DNA from: JBQCEE01 sp051960575
GTDB taxonomy: Bacteria > Actinomycetota > Actinomycetes > Mycobacteriales > Jatrophihabitantaceae
Direction of reading: 5' to 3'
DNA length: 15,943 nt
Assembly: GCF_051960575.1 (NCBI RefSeq)
Contig: NZ_JBQCEE010000327.1
Span: forward strand, 1 to 15,943
Positions within the stretch are counted from its first letter, which is position 1, and every line of letters starts with the position of its first letter. Below are positions 7,483 through 15,124 of this stretch, piece by piece. The position numbers were made by a program, and so were the translations under genes. The notes beneath the pieces are model-generated. The model saw only the letters and a program-made list of their open reading frames with translations. It ran no database searches and was not told the DNA's origin.

Positions 7483-9045
7483 TCAGTGACCTCCGAGAGT
7501 GACGAGTTGCGGGGTGTCGGTCGGAGCGGCCGTGGTGACCGTCCGATCGCGGTGGTGTCGGGGCAGCCCGACCGCGGCGACGACCGCGGTCGCGACCATG
7601 ACCACGGCCAGTGCGTCGAGCACGCTGCCGGTCGCGGCGGCGAAGTCGCCGCGGACGAATCCGGGGATGGCGCCGGCCGCTCGGTGCCCGTCGAGCCGGG
7701 CGATGCCGGCGGCCACGCGGTGTGCGGTGCCGGACGGGACGCCGCGGGCGGCGAGCGAGCTCGTCAGGTTCGTGCGCAGGTGGCCGAGCAGGAGCGCGCT
7801 GGTGGCGGCGAGGCCGACACTCGACCCGAAGTTGCGCACGGTCTGGGTGACGCCGGTGGCCTGCCCGTAGGCCGCCGGGTCGGTGTGGTTGAGCGCGTCG
7901 GTGTTGGCTTGTCCGAGCAGCAGCCCCAGCCCGGCGCCGGCGAGCACGATGAAGGCAACTTGCGGGCCGACGGCGAGCGTGGTGGTGTGCGCCGCCCACT
8001 GGTGCAGCCCGACAGCGGCGAGCACCGCGCCGGCGACGACCGGTCGTCGGGCGCCGCCGCGGTCGAGCATGCGGCCGCCGACCTGTGCGGCGACGACGAA
8101 GCCCGCGAAGAAGTAGAGCAGCAGGAGGCTGGCCTGGGCCGCCGTGCGGCCGAGCGCGATCTGGCCGTACTCGCTGGCGAGCAGGAACAGCGGGACGAAG
8201 ACGATCATCGCGCCGAACAGCACCGCGTTGTCCACGGCGAACGCGCGCTGCCGGAAGGCACGCAGCTCGATCAGCGGCTCGGCGGCCCGCCGTTCGACCG
8301 CGGCGAAGGCGACGAGCAGGACGGCGCCGGCGGCGAGCGCCCCCAGCGTCAGCGGGTTGCCCCAGCCCCACGTGGTGCTCTGCTGCAGCCCGATGACCAC
8401 GACCGCCAACCCGGGCGCGAGGAACAGGAGGCCGCGGGCGTCGAGTCGTGCCTGCCGCCGATGATCCTGGATTCCGGCGCGAGCGACGAGCACGAGGGCG
8501 ATGACCGCGACGGGAACGTTGATCCAGAAGATCGACCGCCAGCTCCAGGCCGTCAGGTAGCCGCCCACCGAGGGGCCCACCGCGGTGAGCGCACCGGCGA
8601 TGCCGAAGAACATGGCGAGGGTGCGGCCGCGGCGCGCGGCGTCCGAGGCGCCGACGACGACCGCGAGCGCGGCCGGGTACAGCAAGGCCCCACCAACACC
8701 CTGGAGCGCCCGGAAGGTGATGAGCCACGCCTCGGCGACGCGGCCGGACGGCGTGAGACCGCACAGCGCAGACGCTCCGGCGAACACGGCCACACCGATG
8801 GTGACCATGCGCCGGGCGCCGAGCGTGTCGGCGAGGCGTCCTCCGAACGCGAACGTCGCCGCCATCGCGACCAGGTAGGCGTTGATGCCCCACTGCAGGC
8901 CGCTGCTGGTCAGGCCCAGGTCGGCTTGGATACCGGGTGCGGCGACCGACACGATGGTCTGGTCGATGAACGTCATCGCGACGGCGAAGATCATCGCGGT
9001 GAAGGCGAGTCCTCGGCGGCCGGTGGCTCTCTCGGTAGTGGTCAT
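7483..9045 (-). CDS. DHA2-type (14-TM) MFS drug exporter
   Basis: This 520-residue major facilitator is of the EmrB/QacA (DHA2) drug:H+ antiporter type, an inner-membrane efflux pump. Signatures are FIDQTIVSVAAPGIQADLGL in TM1 and its following loop (motif D1-like), QWGINAYLVAMAATFAFGGR leading into the motif A-like GGRLADTLGARR, and PSVGGYLTAWSWRSIFWINV, typical of DHA2 motif C and its following segment. Length and the number of hydrophobic segments fit 14 TMs. An upstream extension to 9129 is rejected: the ATG at 9045 has AGGAG six bases before it and gives the usual MTTTxR-type N-terminus. It is divergent from a LysR regulator across 121 bp and cotranscribed with the downstream oxidoreductase. 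Substrate unknown. Confidence 0.9.
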   Translation of the reverse strand: MTTTERATGRRGLAFTAMIFAVAMTFIDQTIVSVAAPGIQADLGLTSSGLQWGINAYLVAMAATFAFGGRLADTLGARRMVTIGVAVFAGASALCGLTPSGRVAEAWLITFRALQGVGGALLYPAALAVVVGASDAARRGRTLAMFFGIAGALTAVGPSVGGYLTAWSWRSIFWINVPVAVIALVLVARAGIQDHRRQARLDARGLLFLAPGLAVVVIGLQQSTTWGWGNPLTLGALAAGAVLLVAFAAVERRAAEPLIELRAFRQRAFAVDNAVLFGAMIVFVPLFLLASEYGQIALGRTAAQASLLLLYFFAGFVVAAQVGGRMLDRGGARRPVVAGAVLAAVGLHQWAAHTTTLAVGPQVAFIVLAGAGLGLLLGQANTDALNHTDPAAYGQATGVTQTVRNFGSSVGLAATSALLLGHLRTNLTSSLAARGVPSGTAHRVAAGIARLDGHRAAGAIPGFVRGDFAAATGSVLDALAVVMVATAVVAAVGLPRHHRDRTVTTAAPTDTPQLVTLGGH

Positions 9046-9051
9046 CGTGCG

Positions 9052-9056
9052 CTCCT
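9052..9056 (-). promoter_or_regulatory. Ribosome-binding site that fixes the MFS exporter start
   Basis: On the minus strand AGGAG lies six bases before the ATG at 9045. It decides this start over an upstream GTG/ATG extension whose 28 extra residues are arginine-rich and unlike a transporter N-terminus. Confidence 0.65.
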
Positions 9057-9129
9057 GTCGGTGTGGGGATCGTCCCGATGACCGTCGCGCCGATCGAACC
9101 CGGCCAGTAGACGGGTCGCGCCTGAGCAT

Positions 9130-9159
9130 CTACAACCCGAGCTTGTAGCGGGCTAGCAT
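9130..9159. promoter_or_regulatory. Putative LysR operator palindrome overlapping the lysR promoter
   Basis: CTACAA (9130-9135), a 7-bp spacer and TTGTAG (9143-9148) form a perfect inverted repeat in the divergent MFS/lysR control region, the kind of dyad LysR-type regulators bind. TAGCAT at 9154-9159 resembles a -10 box and ends only 7 bp before the lysR ATG, suggesting a leaderless lysR mRNA. With a 17-bp spacer the -35 would fall inside the left arm, so binding here could repress lysR while acting on the divergent operon. The dyad is seen; its role is inferred. Confidence 0.45.
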
Positions 9160-9166
9160 TCCGGCC

Positions 9167-10156
9167 ATGCCGCTGAGCGGGCGTGTGCCCGACCTGTCCG
9201 CCATCGAGGTGCTGCTCGCAGTCGCCCACGCGGGCAGCCTGAACGCGGCCGCCGCCGAGGTCGGGGTGAGCCAGCAGGCCGTCTCGTCGCGTATCCGTTC
9301 CATCGAGGCGCAGACCGGCGTCGTCCTCATCCGTCGGGGACCGCGCGGTTCGCAGCTCACCGAGGACGGGGTCGTCGTCGCCGAGTGGGCGGCGAGACTG
9401 CTCGACGTCGCCACGCAGTTCGACGCCGGCCTCGCCGCGCTGCGCGAGGATCACCGCAGCCGCCTGCGCGTCAGCGCCAGCCTCACCATCGCCGAGCAGT
9501 TGCTTCCCGGCTGGCTGGTCTCGTTCCGCAACGCCGGTGCGCCAGGGCGCCGCACCGAGCTCGAACTGACCGCGGTCAACAGCGACACCGTGGTCGTCCA
9601 TGTGCAGGACGGGCAGGCCGACCTCGGCTTCGTGGAAGGACCGCGGATCCCCGCCGGAGTGCGGAGCCGGGTCGTCGCCCGCGACGAGCTCGTGGTCGTC
9701 GTCGCTCCGACGCATCCGTGGACACGGCGGCGCAGACCGGTGACGGCCGCCGAGCTCGCCGCCAGTTCACTGGTCACCCGGGAACACGGATCGGGCACGC
9801 GCGACGCCCTCAGTCGCGCCCTGCAGCAGGTGCTCGGCCCTGCCTATGAGCAGCGCGAACCGGCCCTGTCGTTGTCGACGGCAACGGCCATCCGCGCGGC
9901 GGTCGCGGCAGGGGCCGGCCCGGCCGTCCTGAGTTCACTGGCCGTCCGCGACGACACCGCACGCGGCGTGCTCGTCCGTGTCCCTGTCGACCAGCTCGAC
10001 CTGCGCCGTGACCTGCGCGCGGTGTGGCTCGGCGACCGGCAGCCGCCGGCCGGGGCGGCACGAGATCTCATCAGTCACATCGCCAGCTACCAACCGGCCT
10101 TGCAACCGCACAACCTCAACGCCCGTACCGGACGGACGTGCGCGCCCCCAGGGTGA
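9167..10156 (+). CDS. LysR-family transcriptional regulator
   Basis: This 329-residue LysR-type regulator has an N-terminal winged helix-turn-helix (SLNAAAAEVGVSQQAVSSRI, about 24-43, then RSIEAQTGVVLIRRGPRG) and a C-terminal periplasmic-binding-like effector domain (from about 95; RLRVSASLTIAEQLLPGWL). The C-terminal tail after about 310 is short and polar. No Shine-Dalgarno precedes the ATG at 9167, and a -10-like TAGCAT lies 7 bp upstream, consistent with leaderless translation. It is 4 bp upstream of a TDT-family transporter gene and divergent from an MFS exporter/oxidoreductase operon, so both are candidate targets. Actinobacteria often pair a LysR regulator with a TDT transporter, which favours the downstream gene as its principal target. 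The effector is unknown. Confidence 0.9.
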   Translation: MPLSGRVPDLSAIEVLLAVAHAGSLNAAAAEVGVSQQAVSSRIRSIEAQTGVVLIRRGPRGSQLTEDGVVVAEWAARLLDVATQFDAGLAALREDHRSRLRVSASLTIAEQLLPGWLVSFRNAGAPGRRTELELTAVNSDTVVVHVQDGQADLGFVEGPRIPAGVRSRVVARDELVVVVAPTHPWTRRRRPVTAAELAASSLVTREHGSGTRDALSRALQQVLGPAYEQREPALSLSTATAIRAAVAAGAGPAVLSSLAVRDDTARGVLVRVPVDQLDLRRDLRAVWLGDRQPPAGAARDLISHIASYQPALQPHNLNARTGRTCAPPG

Positions 10157-10160
10157 CCGC

Positions 10161-11231
10161 ATGACCACCATCCTCGAGCCTTCCTCCGCCACGATCCGGG
10201 TCGCCCGGCCGGTGCCACGACGGGTCACTCCGAACCTGTTCGCCATCAGCTTCGGCCTCGCCGGTCTCGCCCAGACATGGACGAACGCCGTCCATGTCGC
10301 CGGCACACCCGTCGCGGTCGCCGACGCGCTCTGGCTGCTCACCGGTGCGGTCTGGCTGACGACGCTCGCCTTCTACGTACGTTCACTGCTCACCGCCCGA
10401 CGCTGGCGCGCCGAGCTGTCCGACCACGTCTTCGGGCCGTTCGTCAGCGTCCCGGCCATCGTCGGCATGCTGCTGGCCGGAGGTCTCCAGCCACACGCCC
10501 CCACCGCAGCACTCGCGCTGTACTGGACGTCGCTGGTCGTCGCGCTCGCCCTCGCCGGGCACCTGCTCGCCGTCTGGGCACTCGACGACGCACCCTCCAC
10601 CCACTGGCATCCCGGCTACTACCTGCCCTCAGTCGGGGCGCCGTTCGTCGCGGCCGCCGAGGCCGTCTCGTTCGGCCACCCCAGCCTCGCGAAACTGCTC
10701 TTCGGCATCGGCGCGCTGAGCTGGGTCCTGCTCGGCGGCATCCTGTTGCACCACCTCGTCGGGCAAGAGCGCTTGCCGAAGCCGCTGCTGCCGACCATGG
10801 CGATCCTGCTCGCCCCGCCCGTCGTCGCCGGCAACGCGTGGTTCGCCATCAACGGCGACCACGTGGACACCGTCGCGCTCGGCTTGGCCGGCTACGCCGC
10901 GCTCATGATCGTCACGCAGTTCGGACTGATCCCCGCCTACCGCACGGCGCCCTTCGGGCCGGGCTGGTGGTCCTTCTCCTTCCCGTACGCCGCAACCGTC
11001 GGCAACGCCCTCACCTGGCTCGTCGCCGCACACGTCGACCACCGGCGCGTCCTGGCCGACCTGATGCTCGCCGCCCTCACCGCGTTCATCGCCTTGCTGG
11101 CCGTCCGCACCGCAACCGCCCTCGCCCGGCGAACGTTCCTCCCGCCCGCGCCAGTCACCGCTGCGGCGGACGTCGCCGCCGCGGCCGCGCCGCGAGGCGT
11201 AAGCAGTCCCGAGCCGCGGGCCGCCGCATGA
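10161..11231 (+). CDS. TDT-family transporter (TehA/Mae1/Ssu1-like)
   Basis: This 356-residue polytopic membrane protein fits the TDT family, which includes tellurite-resistance TehA, the yeast malate permease Mae1 and sulfite exporter Ssu1. About ten hydrophobic segments are visible, starting with NLFAISFGLAGLAQTW (about 25-40), typical of the family's first helix (xFxxxxGxxGLxxxW). Later come FVSVPAIVGMLLAGGL (about 94-109), PSVGAPFVAAAEAV and WWSFSFPYAATVGNALTW (about 273-290), the last matching the conserved W-(A/S)FTFP-type segment. A low-complexity Ala/Pro tail follows. ATG at 10161, preceded by AGGG, lies 4 bp after the lysR stop, indicating cotranscription. Substrate (sulfite, dicarboxylate or another anion) cannot be decided here. 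Confidence 0.82.
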   Translation: MTTILEPSSATIRVARPVPRRVTPNLFAISFGLAGLAQTWTNAVHVAGTPVAVADALWLLTGAVWLTTLAFYVRSLLTARRWRAELSDHVFGPFVSVPAIVGMLLAGGLQPHAPTAALALYWTSLVVALALAGHLLAVWALDDAPSTHWHPGYYLPSVGAPFVAAAEAVSFGHPSLAKLLFGIGALSWVLLGGILLHHLVGQERLPKPLLPTMAILLAPPVVAGNAWFAINGDHVDTVALGLAGYAALMIVTQFGLIPAYRTAPFGPGWWSFSFPYAATVGNALTWLVAAHVDHRRVLADLMLAALTAFIALLAVRTATALARRTFLPPAPVTAAADVAAAAAPRGVSSPEPRAAA

Positions 11232-11761
11232 ACAAACCGCACGAGCCGGCGACCGTCGAGGTGGCCCGCCATCGGTCGCTCGGCTTCGCGAGTTGACGCA
11301 TCAGGCGATCACGACGAGTCCGCTGACGACCGACTCGCCGGTTGCCGTCGTTCCCCAAATGCACGCCACTCAGTCGTCCTGGCCTACCGCAGTCGGAGGG
11401 ACATCGTCTGCCTACGACCGTCGGCACCATTTCGTCGATCAGCCACCCGAACGGGATGAGTCGCCAGCGCCAGAACCGTCGATATCGCCCACCCTCTTTG
11501 AGGAGTGCCCCGCACAGATGAATCGGTAGGTGTCCGGCTGTGCGAACCCCCGACAGGAAAAGGGGGTCGGGCTGGTCATACGAGATCCGATGACCTGCGC
11601 AGTCGCTCTGGCTAGCAAAAATGTCGGACCCCCGTGCGACCTTCAAACCTGTGCTCGCCGTGCCAGTGGACTCGGACCGACGCGCCGCACCTGCCCTAAA
11701 GGGTGATCTTGACGGTAGGGTCGGCGTGCGTCGGCTCGTCGACTCGACCTGGGGGTGCACG
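11232..11761. other. Gene-poor left flank of the defence cassette
   Basis: No convincing gene is seen in these 530 bases. A 78-codon + strand ORF (11293-11529) is low-complexity and has no ribosome-binding site. On the minus strand, bases about 11570-11420 read as a protein-like fragment (IHLCGALLKEGGRYRRFWRW, then RLIPFGWLIDE) that I do not recognise and that could be the remnant of a lost gene. The base composition changes along the stretch from the GC-rich host pattern to the lower-GC hamAB pattern. It includes a weak hairpin at 11546-11567 and must contain the hamAB promoter, which I cannot place confidently. Confidence 0.5.
11546..11567. terminator. Possible hairpin downstream of the TDT gene
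   Basis: ACCCCC (11546-11551) and GGGGGT (11562-11567) can pair around a 10-base loop. A competing pairing is CCCGAC (11549-11554) with GTCGGG (11566-11571). No T-run follows on either side, so it is a weak terminator candidate or a recombination or regulatory remnant. Confidence 0.25.
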
Positions 11762-12616
11762 GTGTCTTCGGTGCCTGTGCCCGTGTTGCAGGTTCGGGTG
11801 AGCTGGGTCGATCCCGCTCCTCCGCTGACAAGCCTCTGTCCGGGGTACGAGCAGACCCTGTGGCGCGACGAAGCGCTGGTCCGAGATGTCTTCGATAGGC
11901 ACCTGGCATCGTTTGCGCTTCCGTACTCCGACGTGTCGACCTTCACCGACTCGAACGCCGCGGCTCAGCTCCGGAAGGCCGCGAAGGCCATCTACAACAC
12001 CGACAAGTTTCAGAAGCGTGGCGAGTTCGGCGAGTTGTTCTTACACAGCGTCTGTCGTGACCTCTTCCGTAGTGAGCCCGCAATCAGCAAGATCACGTTC
12101 AAGGATTCGCCGAACGACACCGTCAAAGGATTCGATTCAGTCCATGTCGTCGAAATCGACGGTGAGCTGGAACTATGGCTAGGAGAAGTCAAGCTCTACC
12201 AGAATCTCGGTCAAGCGATCCGCGACGTCACGGCAGAGCTCGCGGAGCACCTGAGTAGCGACTACCTACGCCGGGAGTTTGTCGCGGTCGTTAACAAGCT
12301 GGATCCAGCCTGGCCCCACGCCCAGCAGATTGCCCGCCTGCTGGATGAAAATACCAGCTTGGATGAGGTCTTCGACGCGCTGACGGTACCGATCTTGTTG
12401 ACGTACGACAGCGAAGCGGTTTCAGCGAACTCGCAGGTTTGCGCGCAGTACACCGAGGCACTTACTGCCGAGGCACGGGTGGGCTGGGAGGATTTCGTGA
12501 AACGTTGTGACCCAGGCTGGCCGGCGAGATTGCGACTGATCCTCTTGCCCCTTAAGAGCAAGGTGCGACTGGTGGACCTGATGCACAACAGGTTGCAGGC
12601 ATGGCAGCAGCTCTGA
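11762..12616 (+). CDS. hamA: Hachiman defence nuclease HamA (DUF1837)
   Basis: The 284-residue protein matches the DUF1837/HamA family, the effector nuclease of the Hachiman anti-phage system. Numbered from GTG 11762, features are FQKRGEFGELFLHSVCRDLF (about 83-102), ISKITFKDSPNDTVKGFDSV (about 108-127) and LELWLGEVKLYQN (about 136-148). GFD (D125) and ExK (E142, K144) form a PD-(D/E)xK-type nuclease site. In characterised systems HamA is held by HamB and released to degrade DNA when HamB senses DNA damage or infection. It overlaps hamB by 16 nt. Codon use is visibly less GC-biased than in the host genes, suggesting transfer. The frame is open to an ATG at 11621, but those 47 extra residues look non-coding; GGGGGT at 11751-11756 supports GTG 11762. 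A GTG at 11774 is also possible. Confidence 0.88.
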   Translation: MSSVPVPVLQVRVSWVDPAPPLTSLCPGYEQTLWRDEALVRDVFDRHLASFALPYSDVSTFTDSNAAAQLRKAAKAIYNTDKFQKRGEFGELFLHSVCRDLFRSEPAISKITFKDSPNDTVKGFDSVHVVEIDGELELWLGEVKLYQNLGQAIRDVTAELAEHLSSDYLRREFVAVVNKLDPAWPHAQQIARLLDENTSLDEVFDALTVPILLTYDSEAVSANSQVCAQYTEALTAEARVGWEDFVKRCDPGWPARLRLILLPLKSKVRLVDLMHNRLQAWQQL

Positions 12617-14757
12617 CCGTCGACGAGGCGAATCAGCTTCTTCGCAACGGAACACCGTTGAATGGGAATGCTTTCCCGATCATGGGAACGATCGCGCGGC
12701 TCGCGGTCGATGGAGAATCGGAGACCGAGGCTCGTGATCTCCTGATCCGGGTACTAGATCGACGCGAGGACCTGTCGGCCGGTGAGCAGGAACTCCTCGA
12801 CTCGCTCGTGGTCCGCACGGGGCTTTACCCGTACGCGGCACCGGAACGACTTTCGACTGCGGAGCAGATCGCATTCGAGTTTCACAAACCAGAGCCGCTC
12901 GAGGCGGAGGAGTTCGTCTTCCACTCGATGCAGCGGGAGGTTTACGAGCGGCTGATCAATGGGCAGAGTCTCTTGTTGTCTGCGCCCACCTCATTTGGTA
13001 AGTCAGTAATCACAGATGCCCTAGTAGCAAGCGAGAAGTGGAACACGATCGCGATCGTTGTTCCCACGTTGGCTCTAATCGATGAGACTCGTCGACGGCT
13101 CGCCCGATTCTCAGACCGCTACAAAATCAATACTTTCCCAAATCAGGCACGAGATGTACGTACCTTATTCATCATGACGCAGGAACGCTTGCTGGAGGTA
13201 GAGCCTTTTCCCGAGTTCGACCTGTTCATCATCGATGAGTTCTACAAACTCGACTCTGATACCGATCCCGAACGGGCAGGCCTGCTTAACATTGCATGGG
13301 ATCGACTTCGTCGTACTGGCGCTCAGTTCTATCTGACTGGACCCAACATCTCCAATCTCTCCGAGTCCCTCCCAGAGGCATTGCGCGAGTCGCTCGTCGT
13401 CACCGATTTCCGGACGGTCGCTGTTGATCTCGTTGAAGTGCCGCAGAAGCCAACGGAGCGAGAGCGCGTCCTCTCGGTGTGCGAGGGGATTGACGGGCAG
13501 ACGTTGATCTACTGCCGTACGCCGGCGCGAGTCCGGGAGGTAGGCCGATGGTTGCTAGAAGCGCACGGTGGAGGTGTGTCGTCAGCTACCTCACCTCAAG
13601 TGGCGACGGGGCTCGTTGCCGCTTCCTGGGTCGCCGAGAATTACGATCCTGAATGGACCGCAGGTCGTTGCCTGGCAGCCGGGATAGGACTACATCACGC
13701 GAGAATTCCACGAGCTCTCCAGCATCACACGGTCCGGCTGTTCAACCTTGGTGCCCTAAAGTATCTGATCTGCACCTCAACCCTCATCGAGGGAGTGAAT
13801 ACCGCGGCGGAGAACGTTTTGGTTGTTGACAGCGTTCTCAACCGGCGCGCGCTGGATTATTTTACGTTCAGCAACATTCGGGGTCGCGCCGGACGTATGT
13901 TCCGTCACTTCGTCGGGAAGGTGTACCTGTTCGCTGGCAGCCCACAGCCGGAGCAGACGACGATCGACATTCCGATCGCGTCGCAATCGCCACGAGCATC
14001 TGCCGCAACGCTGATCCAGCTTCCCGACGAAGAACTTTCCGACGCCGCTCGGGCGAGGATCGAGCCGTACGTGAATCAGGATGATTTGGACCTGGAAACG
14101 ATCAAGGCTAATCGCGGACTCGACCCGGAGCGGCAGCTGGCGTTGGCGAGAACCCTAAGATCGAACGTTCGCTACTGGAATCAGCGACTTGCGTGGACCG
14201 GCTATCCGACCTTCGATCAGACCGTCGCAGTCTCGAGTTTGATGCTCGACCACCTCGTGCCGTCCCAGCAGAAGGGCCGCGTCACGGATCGGTCACTGGC
14301 GGCCCGTTTGAACGCTGTACGGCGATCTGAGGGGTCGATTCCGCAACTGGTGGAAGAACAGGTTCGCTTCAGCCCCTCGCGCGATGAAGCGGTTGAGGAT
14401 GTGCTCTTCTTCAATCGGAACTGGATGGGGCACATCTTCCCCAGATCGTTGATGGCAATCGATCGAATCCAGCAAGAAATCTTTCAGGAGCTTGGACTCC
14501 CTGTTGGGAGCTACGCCTTCTACGCGAGCGAGGTAGAGCGTCTCTTCCTGCCGCCGTTCATTGTGACCCTAGAGGAGTTCGGGCTGCCCATCCCGGTGAG
14601 CCTGAAATTGCGCTCTTTTGGACTAGCAGCCGACTCACTCGATGAGATGTTGCGTCGCTTGAAGGTCGTTGCCGCGAATCCGCGGGTCTCTGAGGTGCTC
14701 GACATATTTGAGCGCGAGATGCTCGATGAGGTGGTTGCGGGTCTCGGGCCGCGCTAG
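12601..14757 (+). CDS. hamB: Hachiman defence helicase HamB
   Basis: This 718-residue superfamily 2 helicase has complete motifs: a Q-like FHSMQREVYERL (about 107-118), Walker A SAPTSFGKS (about 127-135, K134), Ia VVPTLALIDETRRRL, DEAD-type IIDEFYKL (D212-E213), YLTGPN (about 244-249), TLIYCRTPARV (about 301-311), GIGLHHARIPR (about 361-371), motif V CTSTLIEGVN (about 391-400) and motif VI NIRGRAGRM (about 425-433). The motif V/VI style is Ski2-like. The C-terminal 250 residues are helical with no motif I can name. In Hachiman, HamB is the DNA-dependent ATPase that controls HamA. The ATG at 12601 lies inside hamA (16-nt overlap), so the two are translationally coupled and made together. Lower GC and AT-rich codons point to horizontal acquisition. 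Confidence 0.9.
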   Translation: MAAALTVDEANQLLRNGTPLNGNAFPIMGTIARLAVDGESETEARDLLIRVLDRREDLSAGEQELLDSLVVRTGLYPYAAPERLSTAEQIAFEFHKPEPLEAEEFVFHSMQREVYERLINGQSLLLSAPTSFGKSVITDALVASEKWNTIAIVVPTLALIDETRRRLARFSDRYKINTFPNQARDVRTLFIMTQERLLEVEPFPEFDLFIIDEFYKLDSDTDPERAGLLNIAWDRLRRTGAQFYLTGPNISNLSESLPEALRESLVVTDFRTVAVDLVEVPQKPTERERVLSVCEGIDGQTLIYCRTPARVREVGRWLLEAHGGGVSSATSPQVATGLVAASWVAENYDPEWTAGRCLAAGIGLHHARIPRALQHHTVRLFNLGALKYLICTSTLIEGVNTAAENVLVVDSVLNRRALDYFTFSNIRGRAGRMFRHFVGKVYLFAGSPQPEQTTIDIPIASQSPRASAATLIQLPDEELSDAARARIEPYVNQDDLDLETIKANRGLDPERQLALARTLRSNVRYWNQRLAWTGYPTFDQTVAVSSLMLDHLVPSQQKGRVTDRSLAARLNAVRRSEGSIPQLVEEQVRFSPSRDEAVEDVLFFNRNWMGHIFPRSLMAIDRIQQEIFQELGLPVGSYAFYASEVERLFLPPFIVTLEEFGLPIPVSLKLRSFGLAADSLDEMLRRLKVVAANPRVSEVLDIFEREMLDEVVAGLGPR

Positions 14758-14788
14758 TTGTCGTCAGAGGTCAACAGACCTCATCGAG
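14722..14788. repeat. Inverted repeat spanning the hamB stop codon
   Basis: CTCGATGAGGT (14722-14732) and ACCTCATCGAG (14778-14788) are perfect 11-bp inverted arms 45 bp apart, one inside the end of hamB and one after the TAG. Nested in it, GAGGTC (14767-14772) and GACCTC (14777-14782) can pair around AACA. The two structures are mutually exclusive. Neither is followed by a T-run; a terminator for hamAB is the simplest reading. Confidence 0.4.
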
Positions 14789-14907
14789 TTGTGAGCGGTC
14801 GGCATATCTGGCCGTTGGGTGTGCTTTGCGCGCCGTCTCGGGGTCACAGTCGAAATTGGCTGCCGATCTGCCTCAACTAGCGAACCCAATCGCCGAACGA
14901 CGGCTAG

Positions 14908-15024
14908 GTGTGCCGGCGGGACTTCCACAGAGAGCTTGCCGACGCCGGCCGCGCCGCCTTCGAGGAAGCGGAAACTGTGAACCTCTACGGTGGCGTGCCT
15001 GAGCTCTCGCTCAGCCGCTCATAA
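14908..15024 (+). pseudogene. Possible gene remnant or very small ORF
   Basis: The 38-codon frame from GTG 14908 to TAA 15022-15024 encodes a plausible soluble peptide (RDFHRELADAGRAAFEEAET, then VNLYGGVPELSLSRS). Its GC-rich third positions resemble host genes rather than hamAB. There is no clear ribosome-binding site. I do not recognise the family. It may be the 3' end of a host gene truncated when the defence cassette arrived, or chance. Confidence 0.2.
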
Positions 15025-15124
15025 CGGCGAGGCGCGCATCTCGCTCCAGCTTGACCACGGCGCACCTACTCGGCGATCTGCACGGCGGGCCCCGCAACTG
15101 GGGGCACACGCCTCAAGAACTCGC

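Noticed and set aside
6892..9081. 729-codon + strand ORF opposite the exporter and oxidoreductase
   Set aside because: Antisense shadow with Glu/Arg/Gly-rich composition; the minus-strand genes have clear families and ribosome-binding sites.
7211..9715. 834-codon minus-strand ORF across three genes
   Set aside because: It runs through the MFS exporter and parts of the oxidoreductase and lysR in a wrong frame; the product is arginine/proline-rich with no domain.
11293..11529. 78-codon + strand ORF
   Set aside because: No ribosome-binding site, Ser/Thr/Pro-rich low-complexity product and no recognisable family.
11546..11640. tRNA gene or tRNA-derived attachment site (CCCCCGACAGG resembles a tRNA 3' end)
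   Set aside because: No cloverleaf or T-loop (TTCGANNC-type) could be built, and no second copy was seen at the right flank.
11155..11946. 263-codon minus-strand ORF
   Set aside because: It overlaps the TDT and hamA genes and is mostly low-quality sequence; only a short inner stretch looks protein-like and is reported separately as a fragment.
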